Assembly: GCA_903904755.1 (NCBI GenBank)
Contig: CAIVDV010000058.1
Coordinates: 1-64,000, forward strand
Source: an uncultured Acidobacteriaceae bacterium
Lineage (GTDB): Bacteria; Acidobacteriota; Terriglobia; Terriglobales; Acidobacteriaceae
Direction: 5' to 3'
Length of the DNA: 64,000 nt
Shown here: positions 19,284 to 28,073 of the stretch, one piece after another
How positions within the stretch are numbered: position 1 is the stretch's first letter
Layout: every line of letters begins with the position of its first letter
Made by a program: the position numbers and the translations under genes
Notes under the pieces: model-generated
Told to the model about the DNA's origin: nothing
What the model saw: the letters and a program-made list of their open reading frames with translations, nothing else
Database searches by the model: none

Positions 19284-20030
19284 GTGAGCAATGCACATCT
19301 CGAACTTCCCCGTATCACCGCCGCACAACTGGAGCAGGCTGTTTTCGCCGCCAATCCCCGCACCGCCGTCTTCGACTGCGACGGCACCATCTGGTCCGGC
19401 GACTCCGGCCACGGTTTCATGATCTGGTCGATTGAGCAGGGTCTGGTCTCGCGCTCGGCCAGCGACTGGATTGACAACCGCTATCGCGCCTACCTTGCCG
19501 GGAATGTCAGCGAACTGACAATCTGCGGCGAAATGGTGCAACTGTATGAAGGGCTGCGCGAGCAGGAGCTGCTCACGGCGGCAGCCGAATACGTGGGCAG
19601 CTTTGTCCGTCAGCGGATATTCCCTGAAATTCAGCGCCTGCTTGACCGGCTGAACGAGCGTGGTGTGGAGATTTGGGCTGTCAGCTCCACCAACAAGTGG
19701 GTCGTTGCCGAGGGTGTGCGAACCTTCGGAATTCCCGGGAGCCGGGTGCTGGCCGCCGAGGTTCGCGTGGAAAGCGGTCTGGTCACGAACCAGTTGACCG
19801 ATGTGCCTACCGACGAGGGCAAGGCCGCCTCCCTCGTGCGTGTGGGCCTGGCGCGGCCGGATGCGGTCTTTGGCAACTCCATCCACGACTACGCGATGCT
19901 GGAGATTGCGGCCAACGCCTTCCCCATCAACCCGTCGCCTGCGCTCATTGAGGCCGCCACCCGCAAGGCCTGGAACTGGTTCCGCCCGGCTGCCGCTGAG
20001 GGCGTGCATGCTGGTGTCGCCGGCGAATAA
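19284..20030 (+). CDS. HAD-superfamily phosphatase, phosphoserine phosphatase-like
   Basis: 248 residues from a GTG at 19284, with GGAAAG 7 nt upstream. HAD motif I is VFDCDGTIWSGDSG, with the Asp nucleophile and the second Asp two positions on. Motif II is WAVSSTNKW, a Lys follows further on, and motif IV is FGNSIHDYAML. The helical cap between motifs I and II (about residues 45-130) is of the SerB/type I kind. The family hydrolyses small phosphomonoesters; phosphoserine is only one possibility. It is likely transcribed separately from the mutT-like gene, from which it is separated by a small hairpin at 20048-20071. Confidence 0.85.
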   Translation: MSNAHLELPRITAAQLEQAVFAANPRTAVFDCDGTIWSGDSGHGFMIWSIEQGLVSRSASDWIDNRYRAYLAGNVSELTICGEMVQLYEGLREQELLTAAAEYVGSFVRQRIFPEIQRLLDRLNERGVEIWAVSSTNKWVVAEGVRTFGIPGSRVLAAEVRVESGLVTNQLTDVPTDEGKAASLVRVGLARPDAVFGNSIHDYAMLEIAANAFPINPSPALIEAATRKAWNWFRPAAAEGVHAGVAGE

Positions 20031-20047
20031 GCCCGCATTTCCCCTAT

Positions 20048-20071
20048 GGAACCGGTAACCACTCCGGTTCC
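20048..20071 (+). terminator. Hairpin after HAD gene
   Basis: GGAACCGG (20048-20055) pairs with CCGGTTCC (20064-20071), 17 bp after the stop. No T tract follows, so it may stabilise the 3' end instead of terminating by itself. Confidence 0.35.
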
Positions 20072-20137
20072 GTGGGATGAAAGTATGTCATATCAATACC
20101 TTCCCGGCTGGGTACCGGTTGCGGCTACACTGTTGAG

Positions 20138-20626
20138 GTGACCGACGCGCCCCATCCTCAGGAAGCAGAACAGCCCGTTTCGCAACTGGCAGGACAGCCT
20201 GCGGGTACGGCTGCCACGCAGCGTCCAGGTGCCTTGCGCCTGGTGGTGGCGGCTCTCATGCTGCGCGGGGGCGAGATCCTGATCTGCCAGCGCCGGGCTG
20301 ACCAGCCCATGGCGCTGCAGTGGGAGTTTCCCGGCGGCAAAATAGAGCCCGGTGAAGGCCCCGAAGAAGCTCTGGCACGCGAACTGAACGAAGAACTCGG
20401 AATTACGGCCACCATCGGCAAGCGGGTGACGCATATCCGTCACAACTACCGGCACGGCGGGGCGGTGGATTTGCAGTTCTTTGCCGTGCACGCCTTTCAG
20501 GGCGAAATCGAAAACCGCATCTTCAAGGAAGTTCGCTGGGCGCGTCTGGAGGATTTGCCGGGCTACGACTTTCTGCCCGCCGACCGCGGCCTGATTCGGG
20601 ATTTGGCGAGCGGGAAGCTGCTGTAG
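20138..20626 (+). CDS. Nudix hydrolase, MutT/8-oxo-dGTP diphosphatase-like
   Basis: 162 residues; GTG start at 20138. The Nudix box is complete: GGKIEPGEGPEEALARELNEELGI (GxxxxxExxxxxxxREUxEExGU), about residues 67-90. The flanking ILICQRRADQPMALQWEFPGG is typical of MutT, which removes oxidised dGTP from the nucleotide pool, and the C-terminus has VRWARLEDLPGYDFLPADR as in the family. An extra 25-residue Q/A/P-rich N-terminus precedes the domain, so the true start may be internal. Confidence 0.9.
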   Translation: MTDAPHPQEAEQPVSQLAGQPAGTAATQRPGALRLVVAALMLRGGEILICQRRADQPMALQWEFPGGKIEPGEGPEEALARELNEELGITATIGKRVTHIRHNYRHGGAVDLQFFAVHAFQGEIENRIFKEVRWARLEDLPGYDFLPADRGLIRDLASGKLL

Positions 20627-20698
20627 GCGATTCTCTTCTCCCGGTTTTGCAACTTACTTCAGAACTGCTGCTTTTTATCCGCGTATTGGGATGTAGAT

Positions 20699-20899
20699 AT
20701 GACTGCAATTTCTAATCCTGCTGGACCCCTCGTTGATCTCTCTGCCAGTGAGTGCCGAGCCAAGGCTCTGGAATCTGCTTGCGCCAGATACTATGACAAG
20801 TTCACGGAAGGAGAACAAAGAGAACAAAACACTTGGGCCCCTTTCGTTGGCACAAATCTTGTTGGAATAGAAGTGCTAAACGAATCGACGTTCGAGTAG
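20699..20899 (+). CDS. Possible small hypothetical protein
   Basis: 66 codons from an ATG without a clear ribosome site. The predicted peptide (MTAISNPAGPLVDLSASECR...) is soluble and has no recognised motif. Third-position GC is about 40-45%, far below the neighbours, so this is either a recently acquired scrap or not coding. It ends 6 bp before the convergent transporter gene. Confidence 0.3.
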   Translation: MTAISNPAGPLVDLSASECRAKALESACARYYDKFTEGEQREQNTWAPFVGTNLVGIEVLNESTFE

Positions 20900-20904
20900 C
20901 CGCA

Positions 20905-22203
20905 TCACCCCTGATGCTTCGGAATCAGCCCGTACAGCATCACCAGCGTCAGGCCGATGACGATAATGCTGGTGGCCCAGGCCACGATGTTCCACAGCCG
21001 CGAGTTCACGTACTTCCCCATCAGGTCTTTGCGGTTGATAAGCACCAGCATCAGGATGATGACCACCGGCAGCAGCGCCCCGTTCAGCACCTGCGAGAGA
21101 ATCGCGACGTTGATGAGCTGCGAGTCCGGGACCACCAGCACGGCGGCTGCGCCACCCACAATCAGCAGCGTATACAGCCAGTAGAAGAAGGGCGCTTCCC
21201 GGAAGGTCTTGTCGACTCCCGACTCAACGCCAAGGCCCTCGCAGACCGTGTACGCCGTGGAAAGCGGCAGGATGCTGGCCGCGAAGAGTGAGGCGTTGAA
21301 GAGACCAAAGGCAAAGAGCAGGAAAGCGTAGTTGCCGGCCAGCGGCCGCATCGCTTCGGCCGCGTCTGCTGCCACCTGGATTGCGCCCAGACCGTGAACC
21401 CACAGGGTGGCCGCGCAGGCGACCACGATGAACCAGGCTACGATGTCGGTAAACAGGCTGCCGACGATGACATCGAGCCGGCTGGCGCCGTAGTCCTTCA
21501 CCCGGATGCCCTTCTCCACAATCGAGGATTGCAGGTAGAACTGCATCCACGGCGCAATGGTGGTGCCGACAATGCCGATGGCCATGTAGATGTAGTCGTT
21601 CGTCCAAACGCTGCGGTCGGGCATCCGTACGGTGGCCGAAATGGCGTCGTGCCAGTTGGGCTGCGAAAGCACGCCGGCAAAGATGTAAGCGATGTACACG
21701 ACCGAGGCGACGAGGAATATCTTCTCAACCCGCTTGTAGTCGCCCCGGACCACCAGGAACCACACCAGGAGCGCGCTCAGCGGCACAGAAATGAACTTGG
21801 AGATGTGGAACAGGTGCAGGCTGCCGGTAATTCCGATGAACTCTGTGATGACATTGGTGAAGTTCACAATGACCAGCACGGCCATGAGAATGACGGTGAG
21901 GCGCAGGCCAAATTCCTCGCGAATCAGGTCGCTGAGACCCTTGCCGGTGACCACGCCCATGCGGGCGCACATCTCCTGCACAACAATAAGAGCCAGGGTA
22001 ATCGGGAGCATCGTCCACAGCAGGGTGTAGCCATACTGCGCGCCGGCCTGGGAGTAGGTGAGAATGCCACCGGAGTCGTTATCCACATTGGCTGTAATGA
22101 ATCCCGGTCCCAGCACGGCCAGGAAGAGCATAATCCGGATTCGCCACCGCTTCCACATCCCCGCAGACCCTTTGTTCCCTTCAGAAGTTCCCCACCTGAA
22201 CAT
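20905..22203 (-). CDS. Nramp-related divalent metal transporter (NRMT-like)
   Basis: About 432 residues from the ATG at 22203; an ATG at 22158 (MWKRWRIRIMLFL) is an equally good start. About 11 membrane segments are present. TM1 reads VLGPGFITANVDNDSGGILTYSQAGAQYGY, where classical Nramp has a DPGN motif; TM6 reads IVGTTIAPWMQFYLQSSIVEKG where classical Nramp has an MPH motif. This pattern is that of the Nramp-related Mg/Mn transporter branch. The substrate could thus be Mg2+ or Mn2+. An MgtE-like sensor protein is encoded about 4 kb away (26005-27261). A TTGACA at 22219-22224 may be part of the promoter. Confidence 0.88.
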   Translation of the reverse strand: MFRWGTSEGNKGSAGMWKRWRIRIMLFLAVLGPGFITANVDNDSGGILTYSQAGAQYGYTLLWTMLPITLALIVVQEMCARMGVVTGKGLSDLIREEFGLRLTVILMAVLVIVNFTNVITEFIGITGSLHLFHISKFISVPLSALLVWFLVVRGDYKRVEKIFLVASVVYIAYIFAGVLSQPNWHDAISATVRMPDRSVWTNDYIYMAIGIVGTTIAPWMQFYLQSSIVEKGIRVKDYGASRLDVIVGSLFTDIVAWFIVVACAATLWVHGLGAIQVAADAAEAMRPLAGNYAFLLFAFGLFNASLFAASILPLSTAYTVCEGLGVESGVDKTFREAPFFYWLYTLLIVGGAAAVLVVPDSQLINVAILSQVLNGALLPVVIILMLVLINRKDLMGKYVNSRLWNIVAWATSIIVIGLTLVMLYGLIPKHQG

Positions 22204-22395
22204 ATCATTTGCCACCCTTGTCAAACCTCCACGGCTGGGTGGGAAATGGCGGGGTCGTCGAAGTTTTTTGTCGCCCCCGCAACTGCCTTCCAAGTGGGCT
22301 TCAGAACCACCAATCCTTCATGCGGGCATTTGCTTTCAGCCGCAATCCTCTGGCCGATTTACCAACCCTTTGCCGCGGCAACGGCAAAAGAAAAT

Positions 22396-22414
22396 GCCGG
22401 ACTTGTGGTCCGGC
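22396..22414 (-). terminator. Terminator after the nitronate monooxygenase-like gene
   Basis: GCCGGAC (22396-22402) pairs with GTCCGGC (22408-22414). On the minus strand it is followed by ATTTTCTTTT, 38 bp after that gene's stop. On the plus strand TTTT also follows. Confidence 0.7.
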
Positions 22415-22451
22415 TTTTCGTGGAAAAAGTGCGATTCAGACTGCCTGAGGG

Positions 22452-23912
22452 TTACGCGCTGGCCGCGCTGGTAGCCAGGGTCCGCGCTTCGGGCTTTTCG
22501 CCCAGCAAAATCTGAACCACGTCGGCTGCGGTGTAACGGTGCTGGCCCGGAGCCAGGAAGCGCGCGGCTTCGTTCAGTCCGTCGCCGGCGGTCAGCAGGG
22601 GTTGTTCCTGCCGGCCATCCGGTCGTACCTGACCATAACCCACGTTCGCCATCAGCGCATTGCACAGGCACTTGCGGCCGACGGTCTCTTCCACAGTGCC
22701 GCCCTTGGCCAGGAAAGCATCGATATTCTCGGCGGCGCAGCGGTATCCAATCGCGCCTTTGGGCGTGACATAGCCCTCGCGCAGGTATCCCAGGTCGCAA
22801 ACGCGCGTACGGGCCTCGTACTCTGCGTCACCGGAGAGCGTTCCCTCCAGCAGGGCCACCTTGAACGGGAAGCCGGTCGGGGAGGCCAGCGGATCCGTGA
22901 AGACCTTGGCTTTCTCTGCCACAACCTGGTCCAAAAGCTCCTGCTTCAGATCTTCCCGCAGGCCAGACTCGGCAGAGAGCGCGAACACGCTGCCAACCTG
23001 GATGCCCTGGGCACCGGCCGACTGCGCTTCCTTCAGCTTCTCGGGCGTGTTGTACCCGCCCGCCAGCCAGAATGGTACGCCCAACTCCGACAGCGCTTCC
23101 AGGTTCACCTGGTCGCGCTCGCCGTAGACAGGCTCGCCGGTCTCGGAAAACAGTGTCTTGCCCCGGGGCGGCGCGTTATGTCCGCCGGCGGTGTGCTTCT
23201 CCACCACAAATCCGTTGGTCTTGCCGGACCCGCGCTTCAGCATCGTCGTTGCCAGCGTGTTCGAGGAGATGATGGCCAGGAAGTTGGGCCGGTTCAGCGG
23301 AGCAAGCTCCGACTCCATGTAATCCCGGGGGTCAAAGCGAAGCTGCGTATCCAGGTCCGAAGGCGCACCGGCAACGCTCAGCTTGTACTCCACCGGCTGA
23401 TGCAGGGCCAGCTTGTCGAGGACGCCGGGAATGTGCAGCGGAATGCCCGCGCCCATCAGAACATACCCCGCACCAGCCAGCATCGCACCATACAGCGACG
23501 GCAGATGAACCACCTGCACCTTCTCCAGAAGATTGATTCCCACTGCGTTGTCGTGGCCAAGCCGGGCCAGCGCTACCTCAACAAAATTGCTCAGAATGCA
23601 CAGCTCCACCAGCTTCCGCGCATCGTTACGCGTATGCATCGGGGTTGCCTTGTAAGGCTCATCCGGAGCCTTGCCATCAGGCACAAAGTACTCACGCCAA
23701 ACCCGCTTGGCCATCTCCTGAAAAGGAAACATGTCGAAGCCAATCTTCATGTGCCCGTCAGGATCCCCGCCGCCGAGCCGACGTACGAGAATCTGGTCAA
23801 GTGCTGTGCTGGAGACGACGCCGAGCTGGCCCAGGCGCGAAACAGCCTGCGCCAGCCGCCAGTTGGAGACACCCGCTCCCATACCGCCCTGGATGATCTT
23901 AGGAAACTGCAT
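22452..23912 (-). CDS. Nitronate monooxygenase / 2-nitropropane dioxygenase-like flavoprotein
   Basis: 486 residues. It has a TIM-barrel FMN enzyme pattern: FPKIIQGGMGAGVSNWRLAQAVS at the N-terminus, EKHTAGGHNAPPRG in the middle (active-site HxxGGHxAPP type), and WLAGGYNTPEKLKEAQSAGAQGIQVGSVFAL near residues 285-315, which binds the flavin phosphate. At 486 residues it is longer than the usual 320-360 of nitronate monooxygenases. It has a Cys-containing C-terminal extension (GRKCLCNALMANVGYGQ) like the PfaD-type or larger relatives. The physiological substrate is unknown. Confidence 0.85.
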   Translation of the reverse strand: MQFPKIIQGGMGAGVSNWRLAQAVSRLGQLGVVSSTALDQILVRRLGGGDPDGHMKIGFDMFPFQEMAKRVWREYFVPDGKAPDEPYKATPMHTRNDARKLVELCILSNFVEVALARLGHDNAVGINLLEKVQVVHLPSLYGAMLAGAGYVLMGAGIPLHIPGVLDKLALHQPVEYKLSVAGAPSDLDTQLRFDPRDYMESELAPLNRPNFLAIISSNTLATTMLKRGSGKTNGFVVEKHTAGGHNAPPRGKTLFSETGEPVYGERDQVNLEALSELGVPFWLAGGYNTPEKLKEAQSAGAQGIQVGSVFALSAESGLREDLKQELLDQVVAEKAKVFTDPLASPTGFPFKVALLEGTLSGDAEYEARTRVCDLGYLREGYVTPKGAIGYRCAAENIDAFLAKGGTVEETVGRKCLCNALMANVGYGQVRPDGRQEQPLLTAGDGLNEAARFLAPGQHRYTAADVVQILLGEKPEARTLATSAASA

Positions 23913-23996
23913 AACGTCTTGATTGTTTCATAGAGAACGTTATTTCGCCCGAAATTTGTGAATGTCATGTTGCGGGGTAGCTGACTTGAAACCGGT

Positions 23997-24026
23997 TTGA
24001 CCGACCGGGGCGGCAAGTGATACTTT
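23997..24026 (+). promoter_or_regulatory. Promoter of the GH172 gene
   Basis: TTGACC (23997-24002), an 18-bp spacer and TACTTT (24021-24026) lie 30 bp before the ATG; a GGAGGA ribosome site follows at 24045-24050. Confidence 0.45.
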
Positions 24027-24055
24027 GGTGCCCGCAGACGACCCGGAGGAATGCC

Positions 24056-25318
24056 ATGCACGACGAAACACAAAACCCCGCGCCATCCACCACCCGCGCA
24101 CTTCCACGCCGCCAGATGCTCGGCATGCTGGCCCAGGGAGCAGCCGTAGCAGGCCTGGCCGGGACAGCCGCAGCCGTGGCCGCGCCCATGGCAGAGAAGC
24201 CCCACGCTCCTGCTTCCGCCGCACCTTCCGCGCCCAGCCCTAACGCCGGCAACGACGACCTCTTTTCCCTGGCCCGTCTGCGACGCTACAAAACCCGCCG
24301 CTCCTCCAGTTGGGACCGCACCGGCGGCAACGATGACTCCGTCTCAGTCGATGCGGGCAACTCTGCGGTGATTCTGGAAGCCCAGGGTGCAGGAGTCGTG
24401 ACGCACCTCTGGTTTACCGTGAACTCGCCAGACCCGAACCACCTGAAGAATCTTGTCCTGCGAGCCTGGTGGGATGGCGAAGCAAGCCCTTCGGTCGAGG
24501 TTCCCCTGGGCGACTTCTTCGGCCTCGGCCTGGGCGAGTACTTCGTCTACCAGTCAGAGCTGCTGGCCGTTGCGCCCATCAAGGCACTGAATTCGTACTT
24601 CCAGATGCCCTTCTCCAGCGGCGCGCGAATGTCCGTCACCAACGAGGGCTCCATCCGCACCGACAACCTCTACTTTGCCGTGGACTACGTGCTGCTGGAG
24701 GAACTGCCCGCCGACGTTGGCCGTTTCCATGCCCAGTACCGACAGGCCGCGCCGCTCAAGGGCGACCTGGACAACTGGACCAACGAGTACGAACCGCCGG
24801 CGGGCAACCGCAAAAATCTCGACGGAGCGACCAACTACGTCTTTCTCGAAGCCTCAGGCCGCGGACACTTTGTCGGCGTCACCCACTCGGTCCTGCAGTT
24901 GCAGGATGGCTGGTTCGGCGAGGGCGACGACATGATCTTCATCGACGGAGACACCCAGCCCACCATCAACGGCACCGGGACCGAGGACTACTACAACGGA
25001 GCCTGGGACTTCGGCAACGGGCAGGCATTCGCCTTCCAGCACAACGGAGCGCCTCAGATGACCGGCAGCGAGCGCCTCGCCAGCCGCTATGCGCTCTACC
25101 GCTGGCATACGGAGAGTCCCATCACCTTTGAGAAATCCATCAAGGTCACCATCGAGCATGGGCACGCCAATCACCGCGCCGACGATTTCTACTCCACCGC
25201 CTACTGGTACCAGACCGAGCCCCATGCGGCCTTCCCTGCCCTGCCGCCAGCACAGCGACGGATACCCAGGCTCTTCCACGTGGGCGGCGCGGGCGTTGTG
25301 GAGCCGCCAAAGGAGTAA
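24056..25318 (+). CDS. GH172 (DUF2961) glycoside hydrolase, Tat-exported
   Basis: 420 residues from the ATG at 24056, which has GGAGGA 5 nt upstream. The N-terminus has twin arginines and a hydrophobic stretch (PRRQMLGMLAQGAAVAGLAG, 17-36) as in Tat signals, with a Pro/Ala linker to about residue 65. The DUF2961 body contains GVVTHLWFTVNSPDPNHLKN, EVPLGDFFGLG and the hallmark TINGTGTEDYYNGAWDFGNG with the conserved Glu. GH172 enzymes act on fructofuranosides, arabinofuranosides and related exo-linkages. The probable substrate is an extracellular furanoside polymer. No partner sugar genes are adjacent. Confidence 0.92.
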   Translation: MHDETQNPAPSTTRALPRRQMLGMLAQGAAVAGLAGTAAAVAAPMAEKPHAPASAAPSAPSPNAGNDDLFSLARLRRYKTRRSSSWDRTGGNDDSVSVDAGNSAVILEAQGAGVVTHLWFTVNSPDPNHLKNLVLRAWWDGEASPSVEVPLGDFFGLGLGEYFVYQSELLAVAPIKALNSYFQMPFSSGARMSVTNEGSIRTDNLYFAVDYVLLEELPADVGRFHAQYRQAAPLKGDLDNWTNEYEPPAGNRKNLDGATNYVFLEASGRGHFVGVTHSVLQLQDGWFGEGDDMIFIDGDTQPTINGTGTEDYYNGAWDFGNGQAFAFQHNGAPQMTGSERLASRYALYRWHTESPITFEKSIKVTIEHGHANHRADDFYSTAYWYQTEPHAAFPALPPAQRRIPRLFHVGGAGVVEPPKE

Positions 25319-25339
25319 TCGAACGCGCATAATGGCACC

Positions 25340-26008
25340 ATGAGAGTTCTGATTTTCGGAGCGACGGGAATGGTGGGCCAGGGTGTGCTGCGCGAGTGCC
25401 TGGCCGCCCCCGATGTCAGCGAAGTTCTGGTAGTGGGTAGAACCCCGCTGGCAGCAGACCACCCCAGGCTCCGCCAGTTGATCGTGGCCGACCTCTTCGA
25501 TGTGGCGGCGTACCAGGACTCTCTTGCCGGCTTTGATGCCTGTTTCTTTTGCCTTGGGGTCTCCTCGACTGGAATGTCGGAGCAGGCCTACACCCGCATT
25601 ACCTACGACCTTGGCGTTGCCATCGCCTCCGCCCTTGTCCGCCTCAATCCCGCGTTGACGCTCACCTACGTCAGCGGGACCGGCACCGACAGCACGGAAA
25701 CGGGAAAAGTGATGTGGGCCAGGGTGAAGGGCAGGCTGGAGAACGCGCTGCTGGGCATGGGCTTTGCCGCGGCGTTCATGCTGCGCCCCGGGTTCATCGC
25801 CCCGCTCGACGGCATCCGCTCCAAAACCCGCGCATACCGCGTGCTCTACGCCATCCTTGCTCCGGTCACGCCACTGCTTCGCAGGCTCTTTCCCGGGCAA
25901 ATTCTCACCACGCGGGAGATGGGCCAGGCCATGCTGCAACTGGCGCGCCATGGATACGCAAAGAATGTCCTCGAAGCGCGCGATATTCGGGCAGTTTTGA
26001 CGGGCTAG
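25340..26008 (+). CDS. NAD(P)-binding Rossmann (atypical SDR) protein
   Basis: 222 residues. The Rossmann entry motif is MRVLIFGATGMVGQGVLREC (GxxGxxG, residues 7-13). FFCLGVSSTGMSEQAYTRITYDLGV and the TYVSGTGTDSTETGKVMWARVKGRLE segment hold the region where a short-chain dehydrogenase would have its Tyr-Lys pair. It resembles nucleoside-diphosphate-sugar epimerase-like proteins of the HTATIP2/YwnB type, for which no reaction is established. It starts 22 bp after the GH172 stop, and its end overlaps the convergent MgtE-like gene by 4 bp. Confidence 0.85.
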   Translation: MRVLIFGATGMVGQGVLRECLAAPDVSEVLVVGRTPLAADHPRLRQLIVADLFDVAAYQDSLAGFDACFFCLGVSSTGMSEQAYTRITYDLGVAIASALVRLNPALTLTYVSGTGTDSTETGKVMWARVKGRLENALLGMGFAAAFMLRPGFIAPLDGIRSKTRAYRVLYAILAPVTPLLRRLFPGQILTTREMGQAMLQLARHGYAKNVLEARDIRAVLTG

Positions 26009-27261
26009 AGCTTTTCCAGCAGCAGGCTGATAATCGACTCCGAGTGAACCACCCCGACCATCCTCTTTTGCGCGTCCACCACCGGCAGCGCGTGCAGGTT
26101 GTACTTGTCAAACAGCTCGGCCAGCTCGTTCTGGTGCAGGTCCACCTTGCAACTCACCACGCGGGGCTCGGCCAGCACTGAGAGCCGTGTACTGGGCTGC
26201 GCCAGAATCATCCGGGCCAACGGAGCCGCGCCCTTCAGCACGCCCTCCTTGTCCAGAAGGTACACCTCCGTCAGCAGCTCGGCATCGCCGTCAAACTCGC
26301 GCAGCGCAGCCACCGCATCGGCCACGGTGGCTTCATAGGCAACCTGCACAAAGTCCGTCGTCATGCGGCCCGCCGCCGTATCCTCGTCAAACTCCAGCAG
26401 CTCGGCAACTTCCTGCCGCTCCTCCGGATCCATCTCTTCGAGAATGGCTTCAGAGCGCTCGTCCGGCAGCTCGCTCAGCAGGTCGGCGGCGGCACCAGGA
26501 TCCATCTCCTCCACAATGTCCGCAATCCGCTCCTCATCCATGGAGGCCAGCAGCGACTTCTGCAGCTTCGGATCCACTTCTTCCAGCGCCTCTGCGGCCA
26601 CTTCCTCATCCAGCGTCGTAAAGATGGCTTCGCGCTCGGCGGGGGCCAGGTCGGCCAGAATCTCGGCCAGTTCGCTCGGATGCATCTCCGCCAGTCGCTC
26701 GTGCTCAATGCGCAGCTTCACGCGGCGGGCTGGGTCAACCTCAATCACATCCACAAATTCCCAGGGGATTCCCTTTGCAGCAAAGCGACGGGAGATGGTT
26801 TCCAGCGTTTGCCGCGGCAGCAGCCCCTTGAAGACGCGCTGCATCGCGCCGCGCAGGCCCACTTCCACTTCCGAAACGCGCAGCAGATGAACGCCGCCCT
26901 GGCCCATCCACTCCAGGTCCACGTCATTCACGCGGACCACCTTGCGGCCGTGGATATCGATGATCTGCCGGTCAATCAGGTCCTGTTGCAGGAAGAGGTA
27001 GTTTTCGTCGCCGTTCAGCGGCTGCAGTGCCGAGGGGTTGCGCAGTTCCAGCGTCCCGGCCGGCGTCTCCATCACCTGATTACTGGGCACAATCTGCAGG
27101 CCCTGGCGAGTCTTCAGGACAAGGCCGGCGACCTGACCGGCCTCGGCACCGGTGGCAACGGCAATGTCCTTCAGCTTGCCGCGCACATTGCCCTGCGCAT
27201 CGGTGACGGGGGTGCCCAGCATGGCCGTCAAACTCACACGGGTTGTGGTGCGCTTTGCCAC
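26005..27261 (-). CDS. Soluble PRC-barrel / MgtE N-domain / CBS protein
   Basis: 418 residues; GTG start. PRC-barrel-like repeats fill residues about 8-135 (LGTPVTDAQGNVRGKLKDIAV, IIDIHGRKVVRVNDVDLEW). The MgtE N-terminal superhelix follows (about 190-285: LAEILADLAPAEREAIFTTLDEEVAAEALEEVDPK and repeats). A pair of CBS domains ends the protein (about 300-418: AYEATVADAVAALREFDGDAELLTEVYLLDKEGVLKGA; HALPVVDAQKRMVGVVHSES). The five-helix Mg2+ channel of MgtE is missing, so this is only the sensory half. It probably senses Mg2+ and may gate the Nramp-related transporter at 20905-22203; that is inference. Confidence 0.9.
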   Translation of the reverse strand: MAKRTTTRVSLTAMLGTPVTDAQGNVRGKLKDIAVATGAEAGQVAGLVLKTRQGLQIVPSNQVMETPAGTLELRNPSALQPLNGDENYLFLQQDLIDRQIIDIHGRKVVRVNDVDLEWMGQGGVHLLRVSEVEVGLRGAMQRVFKGLLPRQTLETISRRFAAKGIPWEFVDVIEVDPARRVKLRIEHERLAEMHPSELAEILADLAPAEREAIFTTLDEEVAAEALEEVDPKLQKSLLASMDEERIADIVEEMDPGAAADLLSELPDERSEAILEEMDPEERQEVAELLEFDEDTAAGRMTTDFVQVAYEATVADAVAALREFDGDAELLTEVYLLDKEGVLKGAAPLARMILAQPSTRLSVLAEPRVVSCKVDLHQNELAELFDKYNLHALPVVDAQKRMVGVVHSESIISLLLEKL

Positions 27262-27374
27262 TGCAGGTTGAGTTTAGCTTGTCGCGCGCCCTCTGGTCGA
27301 ACCTCCACGCGGACTCACATATATTGAAACCAGGACCCTTCCCCGCACGGAATACTTCAGTCCCTGAGGCCACA

Positions 27375-27908
27375 ATGGAATCGCCCGCCGCCGCGACGTA
27401 TACACCAGATTCAACCCCGCAGACAGAGACCTCAACGCTCACCTTTTTCTGCCTGGAACCGGGCCAGGACAGCACGGCTTTCCGCGTGCTCAACGAGGAA
27501 TGGATTCAGCGATTCTTCACGCTCGAAGCGGTCGACCACGAAATCCTGAACCACCCTGAAGATTCAATTCTCGCAAAGGGCGGCCGCATCCTGCAGGTCG
27601 CCCAGGCTGGCGTCACGGTGGGCTGCTTGGCGCTCATTCCAAAGCAGCCCGGAGTCTGCGAGGTGGGCAAGATGGCGGTTGCGCCGGACCGGCGCGGGTT
27701 GGGCATTGGCCGAAAGCTCCTGGCGTTTGCGCTGGAGCAGGCCGCAGAGATGGGCCTTCGCAAACTCACCCTCAACAGCAGCACCAGGCTGCCGAATGCG
27801 GTCCACCTGTATGAGTCGGTCGGCTTCCATCATCTGCCGAAACAGCAGTGGCCGCCCAGCGAATACCTTCGCACGGATGTGGTGATGGAGATGGATCTGC
27901 CTCGCTGA
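27375..27908 (+). CDS. GNAT-family N-acetyltransferase
   Basis: 177 residues from the ATG at 27375; a longer open frame upstream overlaps the divergent gene. The acetyl-CoA motif A is present: VGKMAVAPDRRGLGIGRKLLAFALEQA (Q/RxxGxG/A type), followed by LTLNSSTRLPNAVHLYESVGF (motif B). An N-terminal segment (about 1-30) is disordered and rich in T/S/P. The substrate cannot be inferred. Confidence 0.85.
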   Translation: MESPAAATYTPDSTPQTETSTLTFFCLEPGQDSTAFRVLNEEWIQRFFTLEAVDHEILNHPEDSILAKGGRILQVAQAGVTVGCLALIPKQPGVCEVGKMAVAPDRRGLGIGRKLLAFALEQAAEMGLRKLTLNSSTRLPNAVHLYESVGFHHLPKQQWPPSEYLRTDVVMEMDLPR

Positions 27909-28073
27909 AGCTGGATGGGAATTGTCTCGCACAACCATTCCGCACACTCGGCTTGACACATTCAGGGCCAGCGATGAAACTGCCATGGAGGACGCTTGCG
28001 CCGCTGGTCGGTATTTCAGACTTCCCCAGGTTCAGGCTGCTTCGGGGTCAACTCCCTTACCCGTGAGGCTACT

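Noticed and set aside
22204-22390. Mn2+ (yybP-ykoY) or Mg2+ riboswitch before the Nramp-like gene
   Set aside because: The characteristic conserved core sequences were not seen on the minus strand; only a TTGACA element stands out.
21394-22515. A 373-codon plus-strand frame over the Nramp-like gene
   Set aside because: The minus strand encodes a clear Nramp-type membrane protein; the plus-strand frame is His/Gln/Asn-rich shadow sequence.
23911-23943. Inverted repeat ATAACGT...ACGTTAT at the start of the nitronate monooxygenase-like gene
   Set aside because: Arms of 7 bp with a 19-bp gap that covers the start codon; too weak to call an operator.
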